Below the pieces are notes generated by a model. The model had not been told where the DNA came from, searched no databases, and saw nothing but the letters and a program-made list of their open reading frames with translations. Positions 18,203 through 27,453 of a stretch of 64,000 nucleotides of DNA are shown here, one piece after another. Numbering within the stretch: position 1 is the first letter of the stretch; each line of letters opens with the position of its first letter. Position numbers and translations under genes: made by a program. This stretch comes from Polyangiaceae bacterium (GTDB taxonomy: Bacteria > Myxococcota_A > Polyangia > Polyangiales > Polyangiaceae). The stretch spans positions 1 through 64,000 of the forward strand of contig WQYX01000011.1 of NCBI GenBank assembly GCA_009781005.1, written 5' to 3'.

Positions 18203-19018
18203 GTGAAGTTGCCTGGTGTCCCTTACGAACCACGTTACACGTCCGACGAGCTCACGGTCGGCATCGTGGTGGGAATTGCGCTGCATTTGCTTGCCATTGG
18301 TCCCTTCCTCGTGAAAGCAGCGTTCCCTTCGGCCAATGAGGTAGAGGAAAAGCCTCTCGTTGCGAGGCCCATCGTTCAGGCGTCACTGCTCAAACTTGGC
18401 AAACCGATCGATCCGCGGAAGCTTCCCGACCGGCTCGTTCCTCGCGCACGTACCGCGCCGAAGCACGAGATCGTCGCGTCGAGCGAAGAGCCAAAAGAGC
18501 CAGCGCTGAAGAAAGACGCGGGCGCGCCTCCTCCTCCGAACACGCAAGAGTCCGACATCGAACACCTCATTGCCAAGAGCGATCCGTTCGCCGAGGACGC
18601 GGGCAGAGCACGCGCCGAAGAAGGCAATCCGGGCGGCGTGGACGGCGGGACCGAGACGGATCCAAACAAAGTCCGAGCCGGCGATATGTACGCCACGCAA
18701 CTGAGTCAGTTCTTCGGGCAGCGCCTCACGGTGCCTACCATCATCCCCGTCAACGAAGCTCGAAAGCTGTGCGTTTTATTGCAGGTTACACTCAATCGCA
18801 ACATGATCATCTGGTACATCCGCCAGAACCCCGTGATCTCGAGCGGCAACGATCTCTTCGACGACGCCGCTCGTTCCATGCTCCAAAAGCTCTTGGACGA
18901 CCGCACGCCGCTGCCTGAACCTCCGAAGGAGCTTGCAGAACTTTATCGCGGGCGCGTCGTGCAACTTGTCATTCAGGGCGATCCTCATGGAGACTCTTCG
19001 CGATGCATGCCCAAGTAA
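18203..19018 (+). CDS. TonB/TolA-like periplasm-spanning protein
   Basis: 271 residues: short cytoplasmic N-terminus, one TM helix near 18-40 (VGIVVGIALHLLAIGPFLVKAA), a Pro/Glu/Lys-rich linker, and a C-terminal domain (about 165-265) with the TonB/TolA-like pattern VPTIIPVNEARKLCVLLQVTLNRNMIIW ... SGNDLFDDAARSMLQKL. Its place between tolR and tolB makes it the TolA-equivalent linking TolQR to the outer membrane. The GTG start directly abuts repeat B3, so the element may supply or disturb its ribosome-binding site. It overlaps tolB by 16 bases. Confidence 0.8.
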   Translation: MKLPGVPYEPRYTSDELTVGIVVGIALHLLAIGPFLVKAAFPSANEVEEKPLVARPIVQASLLKLGKPIDPRKLPDRLVPRARTAPKHEIVASSEEPKEPALKKDAGAPPPPNTQESDIEHLIAKSDPFAEDAGRARAEEGNPGGVDGGTETDPNKVRAGDMYATQLSQFFGQRLTVPTIIPVNEARKLCVLLQVTLNRNMIIWYIRQNPVISSGNDLFDDAARSMLQKLLDDRTPLPEPPKELAELYRGRVVQLVIQGDPHGDSSRCMPK

Positions 19019-20451
19019 CTCGTCCCCTCGCCCGGAGAATTCATGACGCGATTGCGGTAGAAGGCCGAGACCGCAGCGAAAAGGGCGCACGCCGTATCGC
19101 AGGACCGAGGCGTACTGTACGTACACCGCAGGTCCGACAAAAGCCGTACGACCTTTGCAGCAAAGGGATCGGCTCTTCTAAGCGGAGTCGTCATGAATTC
19201 TCCGGGCTAGTCGTTCTCGCTGGCATTGCGGCTCTCGTGCTCACGCTGGCACTGCCAGCAGGTGCGCAGGCACCTGCTGGCAGTGACGGAGCGACAACGA
19301 TCGTCGTGTCCGGAGGAACGCGATCGCTCTTCAAGATTGCCGTTGCGCCGCCCGTTGGAGATCCGGCTGTCGCGAGCACCGTGGTCGACACGATGACTCG
19401 TGACTTCACGCTCTCGAGTCTCTTTCAGGTGTTGGATCCTCGAAGCTTTACCGCGAACCTCGTGCAAGAAGGCATGTCGATCGATCCGTCTTCATGGCGC
19501 AACGTGGGCGCCGAAGGCGTCATCAAGGGCGGTGCGGCCATGCGCGGATCGAACGTGCATATCGAACTTCGCCTCTTCGTCGTATCGCGCGGCCCCGACG
19601 CTGTGCTGAAGAGAGAATACGACGTTTCACCCAATGACGTTCGCAGCGCGATTCATCAATTCGCCAACGAAGTCGTCAAGTACTTCACCGGCACATCCGC
19701 AAGTTTCGGCTCGCGCCTCGTTTTCAGCGCCACAACGGGTCCCGGGCAGAAGGGCATCTTCACGATTGACAGCGACGGGCACGGGCTTGCTCGTCTGCCA
19801 ACGACGTCGAATGTCGCGCTCGCACCTGCGGTCGGCCCTGGCGGCATCTACTATGCCGGCGGGCTTCCCAACGGCGGATACGATCTCTTCAAAGTTGGAA
19901 ATCCGGTGGCGGTCCTAAACCACGCGGGGCTCATTTTTGGCGCTGCATTCGGTGGCGGAAAAATGGCCGTCGTCATCGCGCAAGCCGGGCAAAGCGACAT
20001 CTGGGTGGGCTCGCCGGATGGCACGAATCTCTCGAAGATCACGCACGGCGGCCTCAACACGCACCCGGCATTCGGCCCCGGCGGACAGCTCGCGTACGTC
20101 TCCAATCAGGGCGGCAATCCGCAGATTTACGTGGACGGAAAGCGCACGAGCTTCCGGGGCACGTACAACATGGCGCCTGCATGGTGCAATGATCCGGAAG
20201 GGGTGAAGATCCTCTTCATGGGGCGCGAGGGCGGCACGTGGGATATCTTCAGCACGGATCCGTCCGGCTCGAACATCAGGCGTCTAACGCAAGATCAGGG
20301 GTCGAATACGTATCCTGCATGCTCGCCGGACGGGCGAAGTGTCGCTTTCTTTTCCACACGTGGCGGCCTGTATATATCCAATATGCAAGGCCAAAATCAG
20401 CAAAAGATTGCCAATGTGACGGGCGAGAGCCTCCGCTGGGAAGGCAATTGA
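19003..20451 (+). CDS. tolB: Tol-Pal system beta-propeller TolB, signal peptide split by an in-frame MITE
   Basis: 482 residues as read. The mature part has the TolB N-domain (TTIVVSGGTRSLFKIAVAPP...) and then propeller repeats with NPQIYV, GGTWDIFSTDPSGSNIRRLT and ACSPDGRSVAFFSTRGG. The only in-frame start is ATG 19003. Residues 9-68 are encoded by family A element A2 (19027-19210). Removing 180 bases between its CTAG-like ends rejoins MHAQVTRPL directly to VVLAGIAALVL, giving a normal Sec signal peptide that would be cleaved after GAQA. So the present protein carries a 60-residue insertion in its signal peptide. Whether it is still exported is unknown. No pal gene follows in the window. Confidence 0.9.
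   Translation: MHAQVTRPLARRIHDAIAVEGRDRSEKGARRIAGPRRTVRTPQVRQKPYDLCSKGIGSSKRSRHEFSGLVVLAGIAALVLTLALPAGAQAPAGSDGATTIVVSGGTRSLFKIAVAPPVGDPAVASTVVDTMTRDFTLSSLFQVLDPRSFTANLVQEGMSIDPSSWRNVGAEGVIKGGAAMRGSNVHIELRLFVVSRGPDAVLKREYDVSPNDVRSAIHQFANEVVKYFTGTSASFGSRLVFSATTGPGQKGIFTIDSDGHGLARLPTTSNVALAPAVGPGGIYYAGGLPNGGYDLFKVGNPVAVLNHAGLIFGAAFGGGKMAVVIAQAGQSDIWVGSPDGTNLSKITHGGLNTHPAFGPGGQLAYVSNQGGNPQIYVDGKRTSFRGTYNMAPAWCNDPEGVKILFMGREGGTWDIFSTDPSGSNIRRLTQDQGSNTYPACSPDGRSVAFFSTRGGLYISNMQGQNQQKIANVTGESLRWEGN
19027..19210 (+). mobile_element. Family A MITE-like element, copy A2, inserted in tolB
   Basis: 184 bases from CTCG (19027) to CTAG (19207-19210), the same length as copy A3. The terminal inverted repeats are GCCCGGAGAATTCATGACG and its complement at the right end. 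There is no open frame of its own; the tolB frame simply reads through it. CTCG/CTAG ends fit a 4-base YTAR-type target duplication, as known for IS5-type transposases, with one later change. That assignment is inference. Confidence 0.85.
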
Positions 20452-20462
20452 CGCTCGTAGCG

Positions 20463-20503
20463 TAGCCTTCTACCGCAATCGCGTCATGAAGGATTCGGGC
20501 TAG
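20463..20503 (-). repeat. Family A relic, copy A4
   Basis: The minus strand reads CTAGCCCGAATCCTTCATGA, then CGCGATTGCGGTAGAAGGC: the left end of family A, truncated after about 41 bases. It lies 12 bases after tolB and joins motif C at 20509. Confidence 0.65.
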
Positions 20504-20508
20504 CCCGT

Positions 20509-20529
20509 CGCGTCAAATCGAAAGCGGTC
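20509..20529 (-). repeat. Motif C, exact copy, encodes the end of the helicase
   Basis: A 21-base sequence, identical at 29369-29389 and 46713-46733. On the minus strand GACCGCTTTCGATTTGA supplies the last codons of the helicase, PLSI plus stop. No known function. Confidence 0.7.
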
Positions 20530-22711
20530 CGGCATTTGCGAGCTCTGTGGCCACCTCGACGGCACCTGAGATATCGAGTTGCTCGCGAACGAAGTTTCTT
20601 CGCCACTGATTGGCGGGGATGTAGCTCTCGAATTTCTCGCGGCCGAGCTCGCGCAAGAGCAATTGCTCGTCCGCATAAGCAGCCAGTGCCGCTTCGTTGG
20701 GAGTTCGTGCGAACGAATCCAAAGCAGCAAGGAGCTCCGATCGGCCCGCAAAGACGTCGAAGCCGACATCGTAATCGCGATAACGTAGGGTCGCAACCGA
20801 TAGAGCTATCGCGAGTGTCTGCTGAATTCGACTACCTTTCCAAACGAAGAGCCTGAAGCCGCCAAGAAAGTCCTGCACAGACGGCTGGAAACCCGCCCAC
20901 TGACGGGCCGCCGCACGTGCGTCCGTGAGCATCTCCACGGCCGTTGCATCGAGATACGCAGGAATCGTGCTGCCCACGAGCAGCTCGCGCATCTTCTCGT
21001 GCACCGCACCATGCACGACACCGGGAAGGGATAGAAACCAAGGGGGCTTCCTTCCTTTCGCGGGGCTGACGAGAACCTCGCGTCGTGCAGCGTCGACCTG
21101 GTCGACACGCCAACGCCGGCCCGCAAGAATGAGGTGTTCGCCAGGTGGGGGTGGCATTGGGATCGTGCCAATGAGGTTGCCCCCTGAAATGACACGAAGC
21201 TCCGATGGGGCAACAAAAGCCGGATAGAAGCTGTAGTGCTCCACAAGGCGCTCGCCCGCCTCACCGAGAACGAGCGTACCGTCCTCGGCCTGTTCGATCA
21301 CCTTTCGACGGCCCAACTCTCGCAGTAGCTCCGCAAAATCCTGCCGCTCAACGGCGCCAAATGCACGCCCGGCCGTGACGCGTTCGTAGAGTGCGTACGC
21401 AGCCTGTCCGCCTGTCTCCGCGATCATCGATATCGTTTGATGAATGAGTGTCGAGAGGTGCGCGCGCTCCGTATTGGGAGGCTCCAAGAATCTCTCGAGC
21501 ATCAACTCGATGATTGCAACCCCTTGCAAAAAACCGAGATGAAGCCTCTCCCATAAATCGAGATTCTCATGGTTTGCTCGTTCCATGAAATAGGCGCGCA
21601 GCGTGCGCCTCTTGCCGGAGTGACGACCGCTGCGTCCGAGACGCTGCACGAGGGAAGCCACGGACCATGGCGCGGCAACCTGGACGATCTCATCGACCTC
21701 ACCAATATTGATGCCCATCTCGAGAGTATTCGAGCAGACCGCCGTGCAAGGCCGTTGATCTTGGAGTCGAGCCTCCGCGTACTCGCGCTGTTCTTTGGAC
21801 AACGAACCGTGATGCACGACGATTTCGTCCGGCAGATGCATCGCTGCCCCCTGGGTTGCAAGCTCGTCGGCGAGCTGCTCGATCGTGGCTTTGGAGTTCG
21901 CGAATACGAGATTCGTCTTGCCATGACACGCGAGAAGAATTCCGCGCGACAATTCGACCATGGATGGGTCCGACACCCTATCGTCGTCATCCTCACCTCG
22001 TTCTTCGGCGCGCGCCGGTTTCCAGATCCCGCGAACGCGGATGGCAAGCGCAGATTCTCCGCCGCTGTCGGCGATCAAGGTTGCGGGCTCGCCGTCCGGA
22101 CGCAACCAGGCAAGTGCCCGCTCGGGTTCGGCAATCGTGGCCGAAAGGCCAATGCGGATAGGGTTGCAGCCGGCACGAATTCGAAGTCGATGGAGCTGGC
22201 TTCGAATTTGAGCCCCGCGTTCGCTCTCGAGAAATGCATGCAACTCATCGATCACAACGTATTCGAGTCGCGAAAAGATGCTCGGCATACGCGTCGCGCG
22301 CAAAACGAACATGGCTTCGAGTGATTCCGGCGTGATGAGCAACACGCCACTCGGAGTCGTGGTCAGACGCCGCCGCGCGGCAGCGTCGACATCTCCATGC
22401 CACTTGTGAACAGGCATGTTGAGCCGTTCACAAAGATCCTCGAGACGGCGAAATTGGTCGTTGATGAGGGCTTTGAGCGGTCCGATGTACATGGCACGGA
22501 CCGAACCTGTTGGCTCGTCGGCAATTGCCGAAAGGACCGGAAGAAACGCGGCCTCCGTCTTTCCGCTCGCGGTCGGCGAACTGATTACGCAATCGCGTCC
22601 ACCTGCGCGCAGGTGCTCGATGGCGCGTACTTGAACGGGATGAAGCTCGGTCCACTTCATGTCCCAGAGCGTCTGTTGGATGCGCGGATGCAGAAGCTCG
22701 AAAGCGCCCAT
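20513..22711 (-). CDS. Lhr/BrxHI-like superfamily 2 DEAD/DEAH helicase
   Basis: 732 residues. SF2 motifs: Q-like WTELHPVQ at 20-27, Walker A SPTASGKT at 45-52, PLKAL at 78-82, DELH at 155-158, SAT at 190-192, TLEMGINIG at 329-337, and motif VI QRLGRSGR at 356-363. The C-terminal half has the winged-helix/Lhr-core-like region. Closest in layout to the Lhr-type helicase BrxHI of type 2 BREX systems. Its ATG follows the TAG stop of the ATPase frame with no gap. It is the last gene of a TerB/ATPase/helicase operon, probably acting on invading or damaged nucleic acid (inference). The final PLSI comes from motif C. Confidence 0.88.
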   Translation of the reverse strand: MGAFELLHPRIQQTLWDMKWTELHPVQVRAIEHLRAGGRDCVISSPTASGKTEAAFLPVLSAIADEPTGSVRAMYIGPLKALINDQFRRLEDLCERLNMPVHKWHGDVDAAARRRLTTTPSGVLLITPESLEAMFVLRATRMPSIFSRLEYVVIDELHAFLESERGAQIRSQLHRLRIRAGCNPIRIGLSATIAEPERALAWLRPDGEPATLIADSGGESALAIRVRGIWKPARAEERGEDDDDRVSDPSMVELSRGILLACHGKTNLVFANSKATIEQLADELATQGAAMHLPDEIVVHHGSLSKEQREYAEARLQDQRPCTAVCSNTLEMGINIGEVDEIVQVAAPWSVASLVQRLGRSGRHSGKRRTLRAYFMERANHENLDLWERLHLGFLQGVAIIELMLERFLEPPNTERAHLSTLIHQTISMIAETGGQAAYALYERVTAGRAFGAVERQDFAELLRELGRRKVIEQAEDGTLVLGEAGERLVEHYSFYPAFVAPSELRVISGGNLIGTIPMPPPPGEHLILAGRRWRVDQVDAARREVLVSPAKGRKPPWFLSLPGVVHGAVHEKMRELLVGSTIPAYLDATAVEMLTDARAAARQWAGFQPSVQDFLGGFRLFVWKGSRIQQTLAIALSVATLRYRDYDVGFDVFAGRSELLAALDSFARTPNEAALAAYADEQLLLRELGREKFESYIPANQWRRNFVREQLDISGAVEVATELANAGPLSI

Positions 22712-24042
22712 CTATAGTTTGAACTCGACGAGATCTTGCTCTCCGACCAAAGCTTCGGGGCTCGCCTCCGCCGACATGCTCGGAGCCAGATCAGCAGTTG
22801 TCGCTTTTCCAAGCAACTCACGCCAATCACGTGTTGGCTCGGTTTCGAGGATCTCAAGAGACCGACGAAACGCATGACACTGTCACGTGGCGTCCGGAAA
22901 TAGTCCTCGCCGAGCGTGCGGCGAGAATGTTCGATGAACGCGCGCAACCCTTCGTCAGGCAACAGGTACTTCGTTGGATCGCCATACGCGAACAGATCAC
23001 GAATCCGCATGAGCAGCACATAGAGATCTTCCACCGTGAGGTTCTTCAGGCGAATCACGGGACCCGAAAGATCGACGATCTCTCCTGTCGCAAACTCATT
23101 TGCAGCAAGCCGCGTTGCGAGCGCTTCATAGCTATAGAGTCCGCGCCGCTTGTCAACGAGGCACTCCTCGGTTCCCGCGAAAACAACGAAGAGCCCCTCT
23201 GCTTCTCGTTGCAAGCAGTCGTTGACAATCCGAAGAATGGCTTCGTAATTTGCAGTGCGCGCCCGCGTGCTTGCAAGCCGATGGGAGAGAACGACGAGCT
23301 CGTCGATGCAGACAACGAGCCCCTTGTATCCCATGATGCGAGCAAATTTCGCCTGGAGCTTCAAGGAATCATAAAAATTCTCATCCTCCATGATGGCTCG
23401 CACGCCGAGATCGCGGCGTGCTTCCGTTTTCGTATTGTATTCCGCACGCAACCACCGGATGGCGGCCTGTTGAGTCGCATCCTCGGCGTCTCGAAACGCC
23501 TTGAAATAGCGACGGAGCACCGTGTGGAGATCGAACCCGCCGGCGAGCTCCTGCAAAGGTCGCAGGCGATCCATGATGGCTTCGACCCTCGTGAGATCAC
23601 CTCCAGAAGCCGGCCCAATATCGGAAATCCAGCGCTCAATGACGAGACTGAGCGCCCCTCCCTCCGGTCGCGCCTTCGAGGCAAGATTCTTCATCAATTC
23701 TGTCAATAGGGCGCGAGCTTGTCCCGAGGTTCCATGAAGGCGCCGATCCGTCGTGATGTCGGCGTGGGTGACGAGAAAGCCTTTCTCGAGTGCAACCGTG
23801 CTGACAAGATTCAAAAAGAAGCTCTTTCCAGCACCGAAGCGCCCAATCACGAATCGGATGGCGGAGCCTCCTTCGCCAACGTGCTCGAGGTCCTTTAGGA
23901 TTGCCGAGATCTCCGCTTTACGGCCCACCTGAATGTGCTGAAGACCCACGCGAGGGACGACGCCCGCACGCAATGCCTTGAGGACGGTTTGGCGATCACG
24001 CTCTTTGATTCGCGGCGGACTCGACGGGATATTGATATTCAT
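22712..24042 (-). CDS. BrxD-like P-loop ATPase (DUF2791), C-terminal frameshift
   Basis: Resembles BREX ATP-binding protein BrxD. From ATG 24042 (overlapping the TerB gene stop as ATGA): RVGLQHIQVGR at 31-41, Walker A GRFGAGKS at 67-74, Walker B VVCIDE at 243-248, VVFAGTEE near 286-293. As read, frame 0 runs past the helicase start and ends at 22657 with an unconvincing Ser/Arg-rich tail. A -1 shift at about 22855, after Leu396, gives 47 residues starting EILETEPTRDWRELLGKATT and ending DLVEFKL with TAG at 22714-22712, directly abutting the helicase ATG. That frame is almost surely the original. One lost base, a sequencing error or programmed slippage are all possible. An in-frame ATG at 24081 lies inside the upstream gene. 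Confidence 0.82.
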
Positions 24043-27000
24043 GCACTTTGCTTCTTTAGGAGATCGGCTCGGATATGCCACTCTTCTTCAGCATCGTCGA
24101 TTAAGAAATCTCCGAACGTCTCGTCCGACCATGCATTGATGGTCTCGAGAATTGCGCCGGGCATGAGATTGCGGCGCGTTGCAAGGGCACGGATCTCATC
24201 CTTGCTCCAAGTTGCCTTCCCGAGCAGGTCTTCGAGAACGGCGTGATACCTGACGTCGAGACGTGCAGCCATCGTGACGATCCGCGCAGATGCCGCCGGC
24301 GCAGCAGTGGGTGCAGGCACCGAGATCACTGCAGACATGGGTTCATCATCCTCGTCGCCGTCGAGTACCCCAGCCAGGATGGCCGCTACATCGCGCGTAT
24401 CCGCAAGGATCGCCTCCACCGCAGCATGATCAATCGCAACAGAATCTCCGTTCGTGGCAAGAGGAGGGATCTTCTCGCCGGCCGTCGAAGGTGCCGCCGG
24501 GCGGATCTCAACGACGTCATCGCTCGCGAGCCGAGCTCCCGAGCATGCAATGGCAGCGTCGAGATCGGATACGGAGAGGCCGAGTGCTTTGTAGAGACCA
24601 CGAAGGGCTTTCCGCTCCTCTTCCGCAATGACACCATCGGCAGCAGCAACGGCGACGAGCACGCGTCCCACCTTCGCGAGATCGTCGCGCGATCGCGTTG
24701 TCCTGAGTTTCTTGGTCAGTGCCGCGGCCCGCGCAGGCTGACGCGCGAGGAGCTGCACGAGTGCTGCCAGACGGCGTTGCATCCCTTCATCAAGAGCGAA
24801 CATGGTCCCCAACATCGAGCTCACAACCCGAACCTCCTCATCCTGCAGAACGCCGTCGGCCATTGCCACTACCATGGCCAGCGTCGTCATGGTGTAAACG
24901 GACGCGTAGAGCATCGGATCGGGACATGTGGTGTCTTGGGTCCGCCACACGAGCACCTCGTCGCCCGTGCGCGCACCACTGCGAAGAACACGAGCGTCGG
25001 GCTCGACGGCATAGCCAAGATCGGCGGCAGTCTCCGCTACCTTCCGGAGTTCTGCGGCCGTCACCTTCTCGTTCGCAACAACGCCAACCAGCTTTGCGAG
25101 GCTTGCCACCTTGACGAGATGGGAGTTGGCAAGCCGGGGGGAGGTGGCGACGGCCGTATCCCAACGATCGCGATCTGGGTGGTCGTACTGCGCCCGGAGT
25201 TCCGGTGGAAGCGCTGCCCAAGCTTGCGCGGTGAGGATGCCAGCATTCTTTCCTTTCAGCGCACTCGCTCGCCGAAGTTCGTCAATGCATTGATTCCATA
25301 TCCCAACCAGCGGCTTGAATTGCGCACGCCGTCCGAGAACATTCGGAATCGACACCGATAGCTTGTGTCCCGCTCTCCACCATGTCGCGCTTGCAGCACG
25401 GTAGTCGACGACGAGCGGGCGCTTCGCCGTCTCTAGAACGATCCCATCGGCGAACTTCTCTCTGTATCTCGTCGAAAAGAGATCCTCGAGCTCCTTCCGA
25501 GAGCGCTGCACGACGACGCCGCCCTTCGCGTCGTCCATGGCTGCAACCGCAGCGCATGCATAGCGCGCCGGCAATGGTCGCCGCCGCTCTGCGTACCACG
25601 CAAGAACAAACGCCATCGCAGACTGCGAATCGTTTGCAAGTTTGCCGAGCATGCGCTCGAGGGAGGACTCGTCGATTGCGTTGAATGCACGAACAGCTGC
25701 AAACGTGATGAATGCACTGGCATAGCCACGGAATGAAACGCTTTGACGGCCGTGGAACTCGAGGAGTTGCTCGACTTGCTCAACGGCCACGTCGACATCG
25801 ACGCCTTCGCGGAGAGCACGCCACTCGAGGCCGTAAAAGAAAATAAAAACGTAGCCAATCTCGATTTCTCGATCGACTCGTCCACGCGCCATCCAGTCGA
25901 GATAACGAGCACGCTGATCGGGATCCGCTTCTGCATAGCTGGGCCAGTAAGGAAGCGGCGCGGCACGAGACGCATCGCCGACCGGAAGCGAGGTGATGAT
26001 CGTGCTCGCATCCGCGCCGGCCGTGGAAGACGACACGTACGTGAGCGGGCGCGCGATCGTGCGCCCCGCAACGAACAACGTTTCGTTCACACCAACAAAT
26101 CGTCTCGGCTCTGTCAAAGCCGTGGATGGGGGTGGCGTCGGTGCACGCAGCTCCATCCGCTGCACGGCCGACACCGGCGGCATCGCCGGCGAAACCACCG
26201 GCCAAGCACCGCGAGCAATCCGCGCGAGCTCTACAAGCGCGGCGGCTGCTTGCTGCGCCGCAGCGGAATTGCTCGACTGCAGTACGACTTCGAATCCCGT
26301 CGGCGAGCGAAGAGTCAGCTCACCGTACATGACGACGGGCAGCTGGCGATTATTGTTGAAGCGCAGATCTGGACCACCAGACTTGTTCACGAACTGCCAT
26401 GACGAATCGATGACCTGGGCGTCTGGCGGTACGTGTCCGTCTTCGATGAATCTCGTCAACCCATGTTTGACAACCAAGGATTCATAAGAGGCACATGCGT
26501 ATTTCTTGCCTTGTCGCACGAGGAGGCAATCCGGAAGAAACAGAATCTGCAGCGGGCCAACGCCCATCGACCACGTGTCGACGTTGAGCTCGATCCCATC
26601 GAGTGCATCGTGCACACAACGCGTTGGGAGTCGCTGCACGACCGTGCTGGCCCCAGCGTGATACTTCTTATCCCAAACTGTGGTTGGCGAAAAAAGATGC
26701 CAGAGTCTTGCCGATCGCGCGAGCGCCTCGCCCGCGGCATTGCAGAGCGCAAGCCGCTCGACGATCTCGTCACGGTCGACATCATAAAAGATGCGCGTTG
26801 TTCGACGCTCGATATCCCACTTGCGAACGAAGAAACCAAAGACCAGAGCGACAACGAGAAGAGCGACAAACGCTGCGGCAGAAGAAGCGAGCGCGATGAG
26901 AACAAGAATGATCGCGAACCAGCGATAAACTTTGAACAGGTTCGCACGTCGTGCGCGCACTTCTGCGTCGTGGACAAACGCACCCGGCGCAACTTGGGCG

Positions 27001-27200
27001 ACGTGACACGCTGGTGAGTCGTCGACCTTGTGTAGATAGGAAAACCCACCCACGCCAAACGTCACGTACGTCCCGCGCGGTCCAATGGAAACGCGGACGC
27101 CTCGTATGCCTGCAGAAAATCCCATCGCGCTGCGCGAAGAATTCACGCGCAACGGGCCGAATTGTAGCGATCTACGAAACGATGAAACCGCGCGCCCCAT
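24039..27200 (-). CDS. DUF4236-TerB-N-TerB-TerB-C protein
   Basis: 1053 residues. Residues 8-60 match DUF4236 (FRRSLQFGPLRVN ... GIRGVRVSIGPRGTYVTFG). Two hydrophobic helices at about 87-127 predict membrane anchoring. TerB-N begins near 420 (PYWPSYAEADPDQRARYLDWMARGR, IGYVFIFFYGLEWRAL). A TerB helical domain at about 780-905 has repeated acidic motifs (VVAMADGVLQDEEV, VAAADGVIAEEER). TerB-C closes the chain (WSKDEIRALATRRNLMPGAILETINAWSD). TerB domains bind metal and occur in phage-defence and stress loci. It leads the operon with the BrxD-like ATPase (ATGA overlap), so it is the likely sensor or scaffold; this role is inference. Confidence 0.85.
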   Translation of the reverse strand: MGRAVSSFRRSLQFGPLRVNSSRSAMGFSAGIRGVRVSIGPRGTYVTFGVGGFSYLHKVDDSPACHVAQVAPGAFVHDAEVRARRANLFKVYRWFAIILVLIALASSAAAFVALLVVALVFGFFVRKWDIERRTTRIFYDVDRDEIVERLALCNAAGEALARSARLWHLFSPTTVWDKKYHAGASTVVQRLPTRCVHDALDGIELNVDTWSMGVGPLQILFLPDCLLVRQGKKYACASYESLVVKHGLTRFIEDGHVPPDAQVIDSSWQFVNKSGGPDLRFNNNRQLPVVMYGELTLRSPTGFEVVLQSSNSAAAQQAAAALVELARIARGAWPVVSPAMPPVSAVQRMELRAPTPPPSTALTEPRRFVGVNETLFVAGRTIARPLTYVSSSTAGADASTIITSLPVGDASRAAPLPYWPSYAEADPDQRARYLDWMARGRVDREIEIGYVFIFFYGLEWRALREGVDVDVAVEQVEQLLEFHGRQSVSFRGYASAFITFAAVRAFNAIDESSLERMLGKLANDSQSAMAFVLAWYAERRRPLPARYACAAVAAMDDAKGGVVVQRSRKELEDLFSTRYREKFADGIVLETAKRPLVVDYRAASATWWRAGHKLSVSIPNVLGRRAQFKPLVGIWNQCIDELRRASALKGKNAGILTAQAWAALPPELRAQYDHPDRDRWDTAVATSPRLANSHLVKVASLAKLVGVVANEKVTAAELRKVAETAADLGYAVEPDARVLRSGARTGDEVLVWRTQDTTCPDPMLYASVYTMTTLAMVVAMADGVLQDEEVRVVSSMLGTMFALDEGMQRRLAALVQLLARQPARAAALTKKLRTTRSRDDLAKVGRVLVAVAAADGVIAEEERKALRGLYKALGLSVSDLDAAIACSGARLASDDVVEIRPAAPSTAGEKIPPLATNGDSVAIDHAAVEAILADTRDVAAILAGVLDGDEDDEPMSAVISVPAPTAAPAASARIVTMAARLDVRYHAVLEDLLGKATWSKDEIRALATRRNLMPGAILETINAWSDETFGDFLIDDAEEEWHIRADLLKKQSA

Positions 27201-27265
27201 CGCAGATCTCGTTCTCCAATATCATTTAAGAACGAATCCAATCAGCATTGGTGCGGCTTGTCGAG

Positions 27266-27290
27266 TTTAAGCCGACACGCTCTAAGAGCG
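27266..27290. repeat. Abutting family B ends forming a palindrome
   Basis: CACGCTC-TAA-GAGCGTG (27274-27290) is a perfect 7-base inverted repeat made by a second family B right end (GCCGACACGCTC) touching the left end of copy B4. Confidence 0.55.
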
Positions 27291-27430
27291 TGTTCTACAG
27301 CCGTCGCGAGCGAATCGAGGCTAGGGCGGAGCGCGAGCACCGGGCGGAACAGGCTTAAGGCCTTTGAGCACGGAGCGCAGCGCCCAACCGACGAATCGAT
27401 TCGCGCAGCAGGCTGCCGACACGCTTTAAG
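27283..27430 (+). repeat. Family B hairpin repeat, copy B4
   Basis: TAAGAGCGTGTTCTACAGCC pairs with GGCTGCCGACACGCTTTAAG at the right end, and CGCGAGCGAATCGAG pairs with CGATTCGCGCAGC. It lies in the 253-base gap between the TerB gene start and the accC end; nothing else was recognised there. Confidence 0.78.
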
Positions 27431-27453
27431 AATTGGCCCCAGCGAATCCGCAC

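Noticed and set aside
20509-27200. A complete BREX locus
   Set aside because: Only BrxD- and BrxHI-like genes are present; no PglX methylase, PglZ, PglW or BrxC-type ATPase within the window.
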